A DNA stretch of 64,000 nt from Bacillota bacterium (GTDB lineage Bacteria; Bacillota; Sulfobacillia; JAJYWN01; JAJZPE01), in NCBI GenBank assembly GCA_021787335.1, contig JAJYMC010000044.1:107900-171899 (forward strand), in the 5' to 3' direction. The number at the start of each line of letters is the position of its first letter. The stretch's first letter is position 1. Made by a program: the position numbers and the translations under genes. Shown piece by piece: positions 1 through 8,270 of the stretch. The notes below the pieces were generated by a model. The model worked only from the letters and a program-made list of their open reading frames with translations. It did not search any database and was not told where the DNA came from.

Positions 1-1428
1 CCGGTCCTTGGGCTGCGCGGCATCAACTTCGACCTGGCCGCCCGCGACGTCCTGGCCTTTGACATCGAGACCGTGGTCGAGACCCAGATGTTCGACGGGG
101 TCGCCGCCGTCATCGCCTGCGACAAGACGGCCCCCGGGGCTTTCCTGGCCCTCGCCCGGCTGAACCTGCCGTCGGTCATCGTCCCCGGCGGGTCGATGGC
201 CCCCGGCTACTCCGAAGGCAAGGCCGTCGTCCTCTCGGACCTCGATGAACTCGTCTTCGGGGCCCTGCCGGCCGGCAAGGTCAGCCCCGAGGAGGTCCTC
301 AAGCTCGAGGACGCCGTCTGCCCGACCGATGGCGCCTGCCCCATCCTGGGGACCGCCAACACCATGCAGTGCCTGACGGAGGCCTGCGGCCTGGCCCTGC
401 CGATGGCCGGGACGGCCCCGGCCTTCAGCGGCGAGCGGCTGCGGCTGGCCAAGGAGTCCGGCCGCCGCGTGGTCGAGATGGTCTCCGAGGGCCTGACAGC
501 CCGTCAGATCCTCGGTCAGAAGACCCTGGAGAACATGGTCCACACGCTGATGGCCATGGGCGGCTCGACCAACGGCGTCCTGCATCTCCTGGCCCTGGCC
601 GACGAGCTTGGCCTGGGCGACCGGTTCGACCTGGACACCTTCGAGCGGGCCAGCCAGAGCACCCCGTGCCTGGTCAACGTGAAGCCCAACGGGCCGTACT
701 TCGTTACCGACTTTCACGCTCACGGCGGTTTGCCCGCGCTGATGTGGGAGATCCGGGAGCGCCTGAACCTGGACGTGCCGACCGTTTCCGGGAAGTCGCT
801 GGGGGCGATCCTCGAAGCCCATACGAAGATCGTGCCGCCGGGTGGCCGCAACGACGAGGTCATTCGGAAGCGGGCCAACCCGGTCTACAACACCGGCGGC
901 ATCGCCGTCCTCCGCGGAGCCCTGGCCCCCGAGGGTTCGGTGGCCCGCCGGTTGGACAACACCATCCTGCACCACGAGGGGCCGGCCCGGATCTTCGACT
1001 CGCAGGAAGAGGCGCTGGCCGCCGTGCAGAACGGAGTGGTCAAACCGGGCGAGGTCGTCGTCGTCCGCTTTGTCGGGCCGCGTGGCGCCCCGGGGATGCC
1101 GGATATCTATGCCGTCCTCGCCGCCATCGTCGGGAAGGGGCTGGAGGGGCAGATCGGCGTGGTCACCGACGGCCGCTTCTCGGGCTTCGCCCGTGGGCTG
1201 GGCGTCTGCCAGGTGACCCCCGAAGCGGCTGTCGGCGGCCCTCTGGCCAAGCTGCGTGACGGCGATGTGATCACCATCGACCTGCCCTCGCGCCGCCTGG
1301 ACGTGGCCGGCGCGGAGAAGGTCCTGTCCCGTCCGGCGGCCCCCAACCCGCGCCCCGTCCCGCCCGGCATCCTCGGCCTCTTCGCCAAGGCGGCCGGCCC
1401 GGCGACGCGCGGGGCCAAGCTAATCTAA
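1..1428 (+). CDS. IlvD/Edd family dehydratase (5' end outside window)
   Basis: The frame is open from base 1 to a TAA at 1426-1428, so about 475 C-terminal residues are present. The family removes water from dihydroxy acids using an Fe-S cluster and Mg2+. Visible family blocks are ACDKTAPG near the window start, DGACPILGTANTMQCLTEA (cluster cysteine and TANTM block), MGGSTNGVLHLLALA, and the C-terminal TDGRFSGFARGLG followed by EAAVGGPLAKLRDGD. IlvD of valine/isoleucine synthesis and the sugar-acid dehydratases share these blocks. The neighbours are a cyclase, an acyl-CoA dehydrogenase and Etf rather than ilv genes, so a catabolic substrate is as likely as 2,3-dihydroxy-isovalerate. I therefore withhold the symbol ilvD. 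The family assignment is secure and the substrate is not. Confidence 0.88.
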   Translation, partial: PVLGLRGINFDLAARDVLAFDIETVVETQMFDGVAAVIACDKTAPGAFLALARLNLPSVIVPGGSMAPGYSEGKAVVLSDLDELVFGALPAGKVSPEEVLKLEDAVCPTDGACPILGTANTMQCLTEACGLALPMAGTAPAFSGERLRLAKESGRRVVEMVSEGLTARQILGQKTLENMVHTLMAMGGSTNGVLHLLALADELGLGDRFDLDTFERASQSTPCLVNVKPNGPYFVTDFHAHGGLPALMWEIRERLNLDVPTVSGKSLGAILEAHTKIVPPGGRNDEVIRKRANPVYNTGGIAVLRGALAPEGSVARRLDNTILHHEGPARIFDSQEEALAAVQNGVVKPGEVVVVRFVGPRGAPGMPDIYAVLAAIVGKGLEGQIGVVTDGRFSGFARGLGVCQVTPEAAVGGPLAKLRDGDVITIDLPSRRLDVAGAEKVLSRPAAPNPRPVPPGILGLFAKAAGPATRGAKLI

Positions 1429-1469
1429 TCGGCGAATCGACCTTTACGAAGGAGGACAGAGACTCCACC

Positions 1470-2129
1470 ATGACGAAACTCATCGACCTGACGCTGGATC
1501 TCACCGAGGGAATGCCGGTGTTCCCGGTACCCTGGTACCCGAAGCCCGACTTCAAGGCCGTCCTCACGCCGGAGGTGGACCCGGCCGGACGGACGGCGAG
1601 CCGGGCGGTGGTCTTCATGCACGCCGGGACCCATGTCGACGCGCCCAAGCATTTCTTCCACGAACGCGGGACCATTGAGCAGGTGCCCCTGGAGGTCCTG
1701 TGCGGGACGACGACGGTCATCGACATGTACGGCAAGAAGAACCTCGAGCCGATCACGGCGGCCGACCTCGAGCGGGCCTGTCCGAAACCGGTCCGGCGGG
1801 GCAACCGGGTCATCATCCGGACCGGCTACACGACGAAGTTCTGGGGCCGGGAAGACTACTTCCAGGTCTCCCCGTACCTGGCCGCCGACGCCGGCGAGTG
1901 GCTGGTCAAGCAAGGCTTCTCGCTGGTCGCCATTGACTTCCAGACCGACAAGCCGGGCGACAACACCTTTCCCGTGCACAAGATCCTGCTGGGCAACGGG
2001 GTGATCATCGTCGAGTACCTGACTGACGTCGAGAAGATCACCCGCCCAGAAGTGACCATGTATACGCTGCCACTCCGCTTCAGGGGCCTCGAGGCTTCGC
2101 CGGCCCGGGTGGTCGTGGTGGAAGACTAA
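1470..2129 (+). CDS. Cyclase family protein (kynurenine formamidase-like metal hydrolase)
   Basis: This 219-residue protein is a full-length member of the cyclase family (PF04199), metal-dependent amide or lactone hydrolases that include bacterial kynurenine formamidase and isatin hydrolase. The diagnostic metal-binding segment HAGTHVDAPKHFF lies at residues 51-63 (H51, H55, D57, H61). The start ATG has AAGGAGGA upstream with a rather long spacer. It lies 41 bp after the dehydratase gene and 22 bp before an acyl-CoA dehydrogenase, so it is probably in the same transcript. No tryptophan-degradation genes accompany it, so formamidase is only one option. Hydrolysis of a cyclic or amide intermediate of the local catabolic pathway is an inference. 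Confidence 0.85.
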   Translation: MTKLIDLTLDLTEGMPVFPVPWYPKPDFKAVLTPEVDPAGRTASRAVVFMHAGTHVDAPKHFFHERGTIEQVPLEVLCGTTTVIDMYGKKNLEPITAADLERACPKPVRRGNRVIIRTGYTTKFWGREDYFQVSPYLAADAGEWLVKQGFSLVAIDFQTDKPGDNTFPVHKILLGNGVIIVEYLTDVEKITRPEVTMYTLPLRFRGLEASPARVVVVED

Positions 2130-2151
2130 CCCCGGGAGGGATTCAGGACAG

Positions 2152-3297
2152 ATGGACTTTCAGTTCACGCCGGAGCAGGAGATGCTCCGCACGGCCGCCC
2201 GCGAGTTCGCCGAGAACGAGGTGGCCCCGCGAGTAGCCGAGATGGAGAAGACCGGCCGGTTCCCGATGGAACTCATCAAACCGATGGGTGAGGCCGGCTT
2301 CTTCGGGGTGACGATCCCCGTGGAATATGGCGGGCTGGGGTTGGGCTACGTCGCCCGGCTCATCCTACTCGAAGAGATCGGCCGGGTCTCGGCCGCTCTG
2401 GCCATGGCGCTTCAGGTCTTCCACCTCGGCGTCGAGCCCATCGTCGCTTTCGGCAGCGAGGAACAGAAACGGCGGCTCTTGCCGCCCCTCGCCAGGGGCG
2501 AGCGGCTGGCCACCGTGGCCGTGACCGAGGCCGGCGGCGGTTCCGACCCGTCGTCGACGAAGACCGTGGCCCGCTTCGAGCAACGGTCGGAGGGCGACGG
2601 CTACGTCCTCGACGGTCGCAAGGTCTTCATCACCAACGCCCACCTGGCCGACGTCCAGGTGGTCCTGACCAAGACCAAGGACGAGCCGAAGGAGTTCACC
2701 GCCTTCATCGTCGAGCGGGGGATGGCCGGTTTCAAGCCCGGCCGTGAGGAGCACAAGCTCGGCCTCCTCGGTTGCGACACCGGCGAGGTCATCTTCGAAG
2801 GCTGCTTCGTGCCGGTGGCCAACCGCCTCGGCAACGAGGGCGACGGCCTGAAGACCGCCCTCAAGGCGATCAGCGAGGCCGGTCGGTCGGGCATGGCCGG
2901 GGTCTCCCTGGGCCTGCTCCGGGCGTGCGTCGAGACGGCCGGCGCATACGCCGCCAAGCGCGAGGTCTCGGGGCGGCCGCTCAATCGCTATCAGGGCATC
3001 CAGTGGAAGCTGGCCGACCTGGTCACCGACCGCGACGCCGCAACCCTTCTTTCTTACCGGGCCTGCTGGCTGAAGGATCAGGGGAAGCGGTGTGACGTCG
3101 AGATGGCCACGGCCAAGTACTTCGCCAGCGAGGCGGCCATCCGCGCGGCCAAGCTGGCGGCCGAGGTCCTCGGCGGCTACGGTTACATGGAAGAGTTCGC
3201 GACCCAGCGATATCTGAGAGATCGGCAGTTGATGATCCCCTCGGCGGGGACGTCGGACGTCATGCGGATGGTCATCGCCCGCGCGGCCACGCCCTGA
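2152..3297 (+). CDS. Acyl-CoA dehydrogenase family protein (atypical active site)
   Basis: This 381-residue protein has the standard three-domain acyl-CoA dehydrogenase length. FAD- and substrate-binding blocks are visible: VAVTEAGGGSD, the GRKVFITNA strand and GGYGYMEEFATQRYLRD near the C-terminus. Enzymes of the family oxidise acyl-CoA thioesters and pass electrons to Etf, which is encoded directly downstream. The usual catalytic glutamate of the YEGT motif is Ala365 here (SAGTSD). The alternative glutamate used by isovaleryl- and long-chain enzymes is occupied by Gly244 (EAGRSG). The other dehydrogenase in this window does carry Glu244. The family call is firm, but a specialised substrate or a different catalytic base is likely. 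The ATG start follows a GGGAGGG ribosome-binding site. Confidence 0.9.
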   Translation: MDFQFTPEQEMLRTAAREFAENEVAPRVAEMEKTGRFPMELIKPMGEAGFFGVTIPVEYGGLGLGYVARLILLEEIGRVSAALAMALQVFHLGVEPIVAFGSEEQKRRLLPPLARGERLATVAVTEAGGGSDPSSTKTVARFEQRSEGDGYVLDGRKVFITNAHLADVQVVLTKTKDEPKEFTAFIVERGMAGFKPGREEHKLGLLGCDTGEVIFEGCFVPVANRLGNEGDGLKTALKAISEAGRSGMAGVSLGLLRACVETAGAYAAKREVSGRPLNRYQGIQWKLADLVTDRDAATLLSYRACWLKDQGKRCDVEMATAKYFASEAAIRAAKLAAEVLGGYGYMEEFATQRYLRDRQLMIPSAGTSDVMRMVIARAATP

Positions 3298-3317
3298 CCG
3301 GCTAGGAGGCCCGGCCC

Positions 3318-4130
3318 TTGGAGCCCTTCACCATCATCGTTTTGATCAAGCCCGTACCGGACCCGCGGAAGTCCCGCGGGTCCGTGGCCATTGACCCGGA
3401 ACGGAAGACCGTCCGGCGCCAGGGCGTCCCCCTGACCATCAACCTGGCCGACCGCTACGCCCTGGAGGCCGCGGTGGCCCTGAAGGCCTCCGGTGTGGGG
3501 AAGGTCGTCGCGGTGGCCATGGGTCCGCCCGACGCCGAGGGCGCGGCGCGCGAAGCGCTGGCCATCGGGGCTGATGAAGCCTATCTGCTGAGTGACCGGC
3601 TCCTGGCCGGCTCGGACGCCGTGGCCACGGCCCGGGCGCTGGCCGCCGCGTGCCGTCGGGTCGGCTTCGGGGCCGTCTTCGCCGGGGCTGAGAGTTCGGA
3701 CGCCGGCACCGGGCTGGTCGGCCCGACCATGGCCGCCCTGCTCGGTCTGCCACACGTGCCGCACTGCCGGTCGATCGCGCTTGGCGACCGGGGGTTCGAG
3801 GCCGAGGTCCGCGTGGATGGCCGCGAGGGGAGGGTCAGGGCAGGCCTGCCGGCCCTGGTGACCTTCGACCGGCTCGACCGGCCGCCCAAATCGCCCGGGT
3901 TCGCCGGGGTGGTCGCGGCCAGGAGCAAACCCTTCACCGTCTGGACCGCCGGGGACGTGGCCCTGCGCGCGGACGAGGCCGGCATGGCCGGTTCCCCGAC
4001 CGTCGTCCGCGAGGTGCGCCCGGCTTCCACCGCCAAGCGGGCGGTCATCATCGGCGGCGACCCCGAGGAAGTCGCGACCAGGGTCCTGGCCGTACTCGCC
4101 GAGAAGGGAGTGCTCTCCGATGGCCGGTGA
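3318..4130 (+). CDS. etfB: Electron transfer flavoprotein subunit beta
   Basis: This 270-residue protein matches EtfB in length and layout: an N-terminal IIVLIKPVPDP strand, the NLADRYALEAAVALK helix and the ALAIGADEAYLL segment. EtfB binds AMP (or a second FAD in bifurcating forms) and docks onto acyl-CoA dehydrogenases. The start is a TTG at 3318, eight bases after AGGAGG. The gene lies 20 bp after an acyl-CoA dehydrogenase and overlaps etfA by 11 bp, so the three are probably translated from one message. Whether the pair is a simple carrier or bifurcating cannot be told by eye. Confidence 0.92.
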   Translation: MEPFTIIVLIKPVPDPRKSRGSVAIDPERKTVRRQGVPLTINLADRYALEAAVALKASGVGKVVAVAMGPPDAEGAAREALAIGADEAYLLSDRLLAGSDAVATARALAAACRRVGFGAVFAGAESSDAGTGLVGPTMAALLGLPHVPHCRSIALGDRGFEAEVRVDGREGRVRAGLPALVTFDRLDRPPKSPGFAGVVAARSKPFTVWTAGDVALRADEAGMAGSPTVVREVRPASTAKRAVIIGGDPEEVATRVLAVLAEKGVLSDGR

Positions 4131-5145
4131 CATCTGGGTGATGGTCCGGATGAAGGACGGTAAGGCGGATCGGGCCGCCCGCGACGCCATGGCCATCGCC
4201 TCGGCGATGGCCGCCAGGACCGGCGGACAGGTGGCGGCGTGGGTCTTCGGGCCTGAAGGGGAGGCGCCGGCCGCGGCGTCGGAGGGCTTCGGCGGGTATG
4301 CGCCGGACCGCCTATACGTCTGTCCGCTGGGGGCCGGGGAGGATGGACCGGCCGGGCTCGGCGACGCCCTGTCGGGGCGACGGGCGGCGGTGGCCATGCT
4401 TGCGCGGACTGAAGTAGCGGAGGTCGGGGCCGTCCTCGTGCCGGAAGGGCAGCTCGCCCTCGACGCGGCCGCCGGCCTGGCCGTGGCCCTCGGAGGGGCG
4501 GTCGTGGCCCACTGCCGGGCGGTCGAGTGGTCCGGTCGGGAATGGTTGTACCTGGTGCCGGCCTTCGGCGGGCTGGCGGCCATCGCCTGCCCGGGGTCGG
4601 GGCCGCAGGTCATCTCCCTGGTCGCCGGGGCCGGGCTGGTGGGCGAGCCCGCGGAAGGCAGGACCAAGGCTCCGGAGGTCATCGCCGTCCAGGCGCCCGC
4701 GCCCTCGGACCGGGATCCGGTGGTCGCGGGAGGCCCGTCGCCCGTGGCCCTTCCGTCGGACGCCCTGGAGACCGCCCGCCTCGTCGTGGCCGGCGGCATG
4801 GGGGCCGGCGACCCTTCAGGATGGCGTCTCATCAGCGACTTCGCCGCATCCCTGGGAGCGGCCCTGGGGGCCACCCGCCCGGCCGTCGATGAGGGCTGGG
4901 CCCCGGCCGAGGCGATGATCGGCCAGAGCGGGAAGCGGGTCGAGCCGGAGGTCCTCATCTCCGTGGGAGTCTCCGGTGACCTTCAGCACCTCGTGGGCGT
5001 GGGCGAGGGAACGACGGTCATCGCCGTCAACAGCGACCCGGACGCGCCCATCTTCGGCCGGGCCGACCACGGGGTGGTCGGCGACTTCCGGCGGTTCCTG
5101 CCGGCCATCAGCCGCCGGGTCAAGTCCGGTCCGGCCGACGGGTGA
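4120..5145 (+). CDS. etfA: Electron transfer flavoprotein subunit alpha
   Basis: This 341-residue protein carries the C-terminal FAD domain of EtfA: GQSGKRVEPE, then ISVGVSGDLQHLVG, then VIAVNSDPDAPIFGRADHG, which is the signature that cradles the flavin. The N-terminal half is the non-conserved Etf fold. It partners EtfB, whose gene overlaps its ATG by 11 bp. Together they would take electrons from the acyl-CoA dehydrogenases in this window and hand them to a membrane quinone reductase, which is not encoded here. No terminator is obvious in the 174 bp that follow, where the promoter of the next operon lies. Confidence 0.92.
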   Translation: MAGDIWVMVRMKDGKADRAARDAMAIASAMAARTGGQVAAWVFGPEGEAPAAASEGFGGYAPDRLYVCPLGAGEDGPAGLGDALSGRRAAVAMLARTEVAEVGAVLVPEGQLALDAAAGLAVALGGAVVAHCRAVEWSGREWLYLVPAFGGLAAIACPGSGPQVISLVAGAGLVGEPAEGRTKAPEVIAVQAPAPSDRDPVVAGGPSPVALPSDALETARLVVAGGMGAGDPSGWRLISDFAASLGAALGATRPAVDEGWAPAEAMIGQSGKRVEPEVLISVGVSGDLQHLVGVGEGTTVIAVNSDPDAPIFGRADHGVVGDFRRFLPAISRRVKSGPADG

Positions 5146-5196
5146 GGCCGAGCTTCTGGGGGAGACGGGGGACGCTCAGCCCGACTGTGGTAAGCG

Positions 5197-5226
5197 TTGA
5201 CAGTCGGACGAGAAGTCCCCTATAAT
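5197..5226 (+). promoter_or_regulatory. Sigma-A-type promoter of the acyl-CoA operon
   Basis: TTGACA at 5197-5202 and TATAAT at 5221-5226 are both perfect consensus hexamers with an 18-bp spacer. Transcription would start near 5233, just ahead of the 20-bp palindrome. Such a strong core promoter usually needs repression, which fits the operator beside it. Confidence 0.85.
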
Positions 5227-5237
5227 CTTGGTATGGA

Positions 5238-5257
5238 CCTACCGACCGGTCGGTAGG
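5238..5257. promoter_or_regulatory. Perfect 20-bp palindromic operator, likely for the TetR regulator
   Basis: CCTACCGACCGGTCGGTAGG is a perfect inverted repeat centred at 5247/5248, about 5 bp beyond the predicted transcription start. The core ACCGACCGGTCGGT is of the kind bound by TetR/AcrR repressors. A TetR gene lies in the downstream operon at 7690. Autoregulation is inferred from the position. Confidence 0.75.
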
Positions 5258-5319
5258 GGGCGGCGAAGACCATCCTGCCCGGCCGTAACCTCGGCCGGAT
5301 CATTCCGGGAGGGCTGGAC

Positions 5320-6465
5320 GTGGGCCATTACATCTTCTCCGATGAACACGAGCAGCTTCGAAAGTCCGTCCGCCGGTTCGTCGAGCGTGAGTTGGCTCCC
5401 TACGCCGACCAGTGGGAGGCGGCGGGGGGGTTCCCCGACGAGGTCTTCCGCAAGCTGGGCGCTCAGGGCTTCCTGGGTCTCCGGTACCCCGAGGAATACG
5501 GCGGCCAGGGCGGCGACTACTATACCGCCATCGTCCTGGCCGAGGAACTGGTCGGCGCGAAGGCCGGGGGCGTGGGCACGGCCGTGGAGGTCCACACGGA
5601 GATGGCCACGCCGCCGATCCTCAAGTTCGGCACCGACGATCAGAAGCAGCGTTTCCTGGTCCCGGCGATCAAGGGCGAGAAGATAAGCGCCCTGGCCATC
5701 ACCGAACCCGAGGCGGGCTCGGACGTGGCCGCCATCCGGACGATGGCCGTCCGCGACGGGGACGAGTACGTCCTGAACGGGTCGAAACGCTTCATCACCA
5801 ACGGTTGCCGGGCCGACTTCGCCGTCGTGGTCACCCGGACCGCGAAGGAAGAACACTGGGCCGGGCTGACCCTTTTCATCGTCGAGAAGGGCACGCCCGG
5901 CTTCACCGTGGCCAAGAAGCTCGAAAAGGTCGGGTTGCACAGCTCGGACACGGCGGAACTCGTCTTCGAGGACTGCCACGTGCCGGCCGCCAACCTCCTC
6001 GGCCAGGAGAACCAGGGCTTCTATCACATCATGTGGGAGCTCCAGGGGGAGCGGCTGATCGGCGCGGCCGGGGCCGTGGCCGCCGGCCAGCGGGCCCTGG
6101 ACCTCGCCATCGAATACGGCACGCAGCGCCGGCAATTCGGGCGCTCGGTGGCCAAGTTCCAGGCCAACCGGCATCGGTTGGCGGAGCACGCCACGGCCCT
6201 TGAGGCGGCGCGGCAGATGGTCTACGCCACCGCCTGGCGGGTTCAGAACGGCGAGTACCCGGTCAAGGAGATCTCGATGGCCAAGGTCTTCTCCACGCGG
6301 GTCGCCTTCGAGGCCGCCGACTTCGCCCTGCAGCTGCACGGTGGCAGCGGCTACATGATGGAGAGCGAGATTCAGAGGCTCTGGCGGGACACCCGAGCCT
6401 CCCGCATCGCCGCTGGGACCGACGAGATCATGCTCGAGGTCATCGCCAAGGAACTGGGTCTCTAA
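5320..6465 (+). CDS. Acyl-CoA dehydrogenase
   Basis: This 381-residue acyl-CoA dehydrogenase is the first gene behind the palindrome-controlled promoter. Motifs include LAITEPEAGSDVAAIRT (FAD/acyl binding), GSKRFITNG and LHGGSGYMMESEIQRLWRDTR. The YEGT glutamate is replaced (AAGTDE), but Glu244 in QGERL sits at the position used as base by isovaleryl- and long-chain acyl-CoA dehydrogenases. Catalysis therefore looks intact in that subclass. The start is GTG at 5320, behind a GGGAGGG ribosome-binding site. Electrons would go to the EtfBA encoded just upstream. Confidence 0.92.
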   Translation: MGHYIFSDEHEQLRKSVRRFVERELAPYADQWEAAGGFPDEVFRKLGAQGFLGLRYPEEYGGQGGDYYTAIVLAEELVGAKAGGVGTAVEVHTEMATPPILKFGTDDQKQRFLVPAIKGEKISALAITEPEAGSDVAAIRTMAVRDGDEYVLNGSKRFITNGCRADFAVVVTRTAKEEHWAGLTLFIVEKGTPGFTVAKKLEKVGLHSSDTAELVFEDCHVPAANLLGQENQGFYHIMWELQGERLIGAAGAVAAGQRALDLAIEYGTQRRQFGRSVAKFQANRHRLAEHATALEAARQMVYATAWRVQNGEYPVKEISMAKVFSTRVAFEAADFALQLHGGSGYMMESEIQRLWRDTRASRIAAGTDEIMLEVIAKELGL

Positions 6466-6496
6466 AGGAACTGCGTCGAGAAGGGGGCCTGGCCGG

Positions 6497-7693
6497 TTGT
6501 TCCTCGACGGGGTGAAAGTGCTTGATTTCTCCCGGTTGCTGCCCGGTGGCGTGGCCTCGGCCATGCTGACGGCGCTGGGGGCTGAGGTGGTCAAGGTCGA
6601 GGAGCCCTCGGCCGGCGACTACATGCGGTCGATGCCGCCGTTCGGGCCGCGGGGGAACGTCTACTTCGAGCATCTGCACCACGGGCAGCGGAGCCTGGCG
6701 GTGGACCTCCGGGACGCCCGCGGGCGGGAGGTCCTGACCGCCCTCGCCGCCGACGCCGATGTCGTGTTGGAAAGCTTCCGCCCCGGGGTCATGGCCCGCC
6801 TTGGGCTCGGCTACGAGGCCCTGGCGGCGGCCAACCCGCGGCTCATCTACTGCTCACTGACGGCCTACGGACAGCCGGGCGACGCGATTGACGCCGACCG
6901 CTCAGAGGCCGGCCATGACCTGAACATCATGGCCCTTTCGGGGCTTTTGAGCTACCTCACCGACGGGGCCGGCCGCGTTTTGCCGCCGCCGCTACAACTG
7001 GCGGACGTGGCCGCGGGCGGGATGCTGGCCGTCACCGCCATCCTGGCGGCTTTGGTCGAGCGGTTCCGGACGGGCCGCGGACGCCGTCTGGACGTGGCCA
7101 TGCTGGACGGGCTACGCGTCCTGGGTGTGCTGCAACGGGTCGAGGGGGCGGCGACCGGCCATCACCCGGCCCACGAGGAGTTGCCCCTGGCCGGCAACCT
7201 GGCGTGCTACAACGTCTACACGACGGCGGACGGGGGAGCGATGGCCCTCGGCGCCCTGGAGCCGAAGTTCTGGGCGGCCTTCTGTCAGTGCGCCGGCCGC
7301 CCCGACTGGGTCGCCCGGCAGTTCGAACCGCCGCCCGGCCAGGCCGCGCTCATCGCTGAAGTCGTCGCCTTCTTCGCCTCCCGCCCCAGGGCCGAGTGGG
7401 AGGAGTTCGGTCGCCGGGGTGACTGCTGCCTGAGCCCGGTCCTGTCACCGGCCGAGGCGGCCGTCCACCCGCTGACGCGCGGCCGGCCCAGGGACGACGC
7501 CTTCCCGGTGGCGGCCGACCCTCCGACGGCGGCCCCAGACGCGGCTTCGGCCGCGGCGTCCGGCGCCCTGCCGCCCGCGCCCGCCCTGGGCCGCGACACG
7601 GCGGCCGTCCTGCGGGGCCTGGGTTACTCGGACGATCAAATCAAGCTCTTGGCCGAAGCGGGCGTCGTCCGCCTCGGGGAGGGGAGACCGTGA
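6497..7693 (+). CDS. CaiB/BaiF family (family III) CoA-transferase
   Basis: This 398-residue protein has the family III fold. An N-terminal KVLDFSRLLPGGVASAMLTAL block is followed by AEVVKVEEPSAGDYMR and YCSLTAYGQ. The aspartate that forms the glutamyl/aspartyl-CoA intermediate sits in EAGHDLNIMALSGLL. These enzymes move CoA between carboxylic acids and so activate a substrate without ATP. The start is a TTG at 6497. The stop overlaps the GTG of the TetR gene (GTGA, 4 bp). The Ala/Pro-rich stretch near residues 335-370 looks like a linker. It probably activates the acid degraded by this operon; the substrate is unknown. Confidence 0.9.
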   Translation: MFLDGVKVLDFSRLLPGGVASAMLTALGAEVVKVEEPSAGDYMRSMPPFGPRGNVYFEHLHHGQRSLAVDLRDARGREVLTALAADADVVLESFRPGVMARLGLGYEALAAANPRLIYCSLTAYGQPGDAIDADRSEAGHDLNIMALSGLLSYLTDGAGRVLPPPLQLADVAAGGMLAVTAILAALVERFRTGRGRRLDVAMLDGLRVLGVLQRVEGAATGHHPAHEELPLAGNLACYNVYTTADGGAMALGALEPKFWAAFCQCAGRPDWVARQFEPPPGQAALIAEVVAFFASRPRAEWEEFGRRGDCCLSPVLSPAEAAVHPLTRGRPRDDAFPVAADPPTAAPDAASAAASGALPPAPALGRDTAAVLRGLGYSDDQIKLLAEAGVVRLGEGRP

Positions 7694-8262
7694 ACCCCGG
7701 TAAATCGGAAGAGATCCTCACGGCGGCCATCCGCCTGTTCCAGGAGAAGGGCTACCACGCCACCTCGATGCAGGACATCGCCGATGCGGTCGGCCTGCAG
7801 AAGGGCAGCCTGTATCATCACATCTCGAGCAAGGAAGAGCTCTTGGCCTGGATCGTGGCCCGGGCCCTGGCCCGCTATGTCGAGGAACTGCAGGGCATCG
7901 TCGAGTCGCGGCGCCCTGCCCGCGAGCGACTGAAAGAGGCGGTCCAGAACCACATCCGGATCATCGCCGAGAATCTCGGGATGCTGACTATCTTCCTCCG
8001 CGAGAGCGCGGCCCTCACGGCCGAGCAGCGCGAGGCGGAGGAGGAGGGCGGGCGCCGCTACCGCCAGCTCTTCGAGCGACTCATCGTCGAGGGGGTGGCC
8101 TCAGGCGATTTCCGCCCGGTCGATCCGAAGATGGCCGCCCTCTCCATCATCGGCGCCTGCAACTGGACCTATCGCTGGTACGACCCGGCCGGGGCGCTCT
8201 CCCACGGGGAGATCTCCGAACTGGTCTGGGACTACTTCTACAAAGGTCTGATCAAACACTGA
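7690..8262 (+). CDS. TetR/AcrR family transcriptional regulator
   Basis: This 190-residue repressor has an N-terminal helix-turn-helix (SMQDIADAVGLQKGSLYHH) and a variable all-helical ligand domain, the normal TetR length. The GTG start overlaps the CoA-transferase stop by 4 bp, so the regulator is made from the operon it probably controls. The perfect palindrome at 5238-5257 is the natural candidate operator. By analogy with FadR and FabR regulators, an acyl-CoA would be the inducer. That analogy is inference, not seen in the sequence. Confidence 0.9.
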   Translation: MNPGKSEEILTAAIRLFQEKGYHATSMQDIADAVGLQKGSLYHHISSKEELLAWIVARALARYVEELQGIVESRRPARERLKEAVQNHIRIIAENLGMLTIFLRESAALTAEQREAEEEGGRRYRQLFERLIVEGVASGDFRPVDPKMAALSIIGACNWTYRWYDPAGALSHGEISELVWDYFYKGLIKH

Positions 8263-8270
8263 GGTCATCC

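Noticed and set aside
3183..4958. Long minus-strand open frame (591 codons) opposite acyl-CoA dehydrogenase and etfBA
   Set aside because: Low-complexity Pro/Arg/Ala composition typical of the antisense of GC-rich genes; the plus-strand products are well-known proteins.
5239..6594. Long minus-strand open frame opposite the second acyl-CoA dehydrogenase
   Set aside because: Antisense of a secure gene; no domain recognisable.
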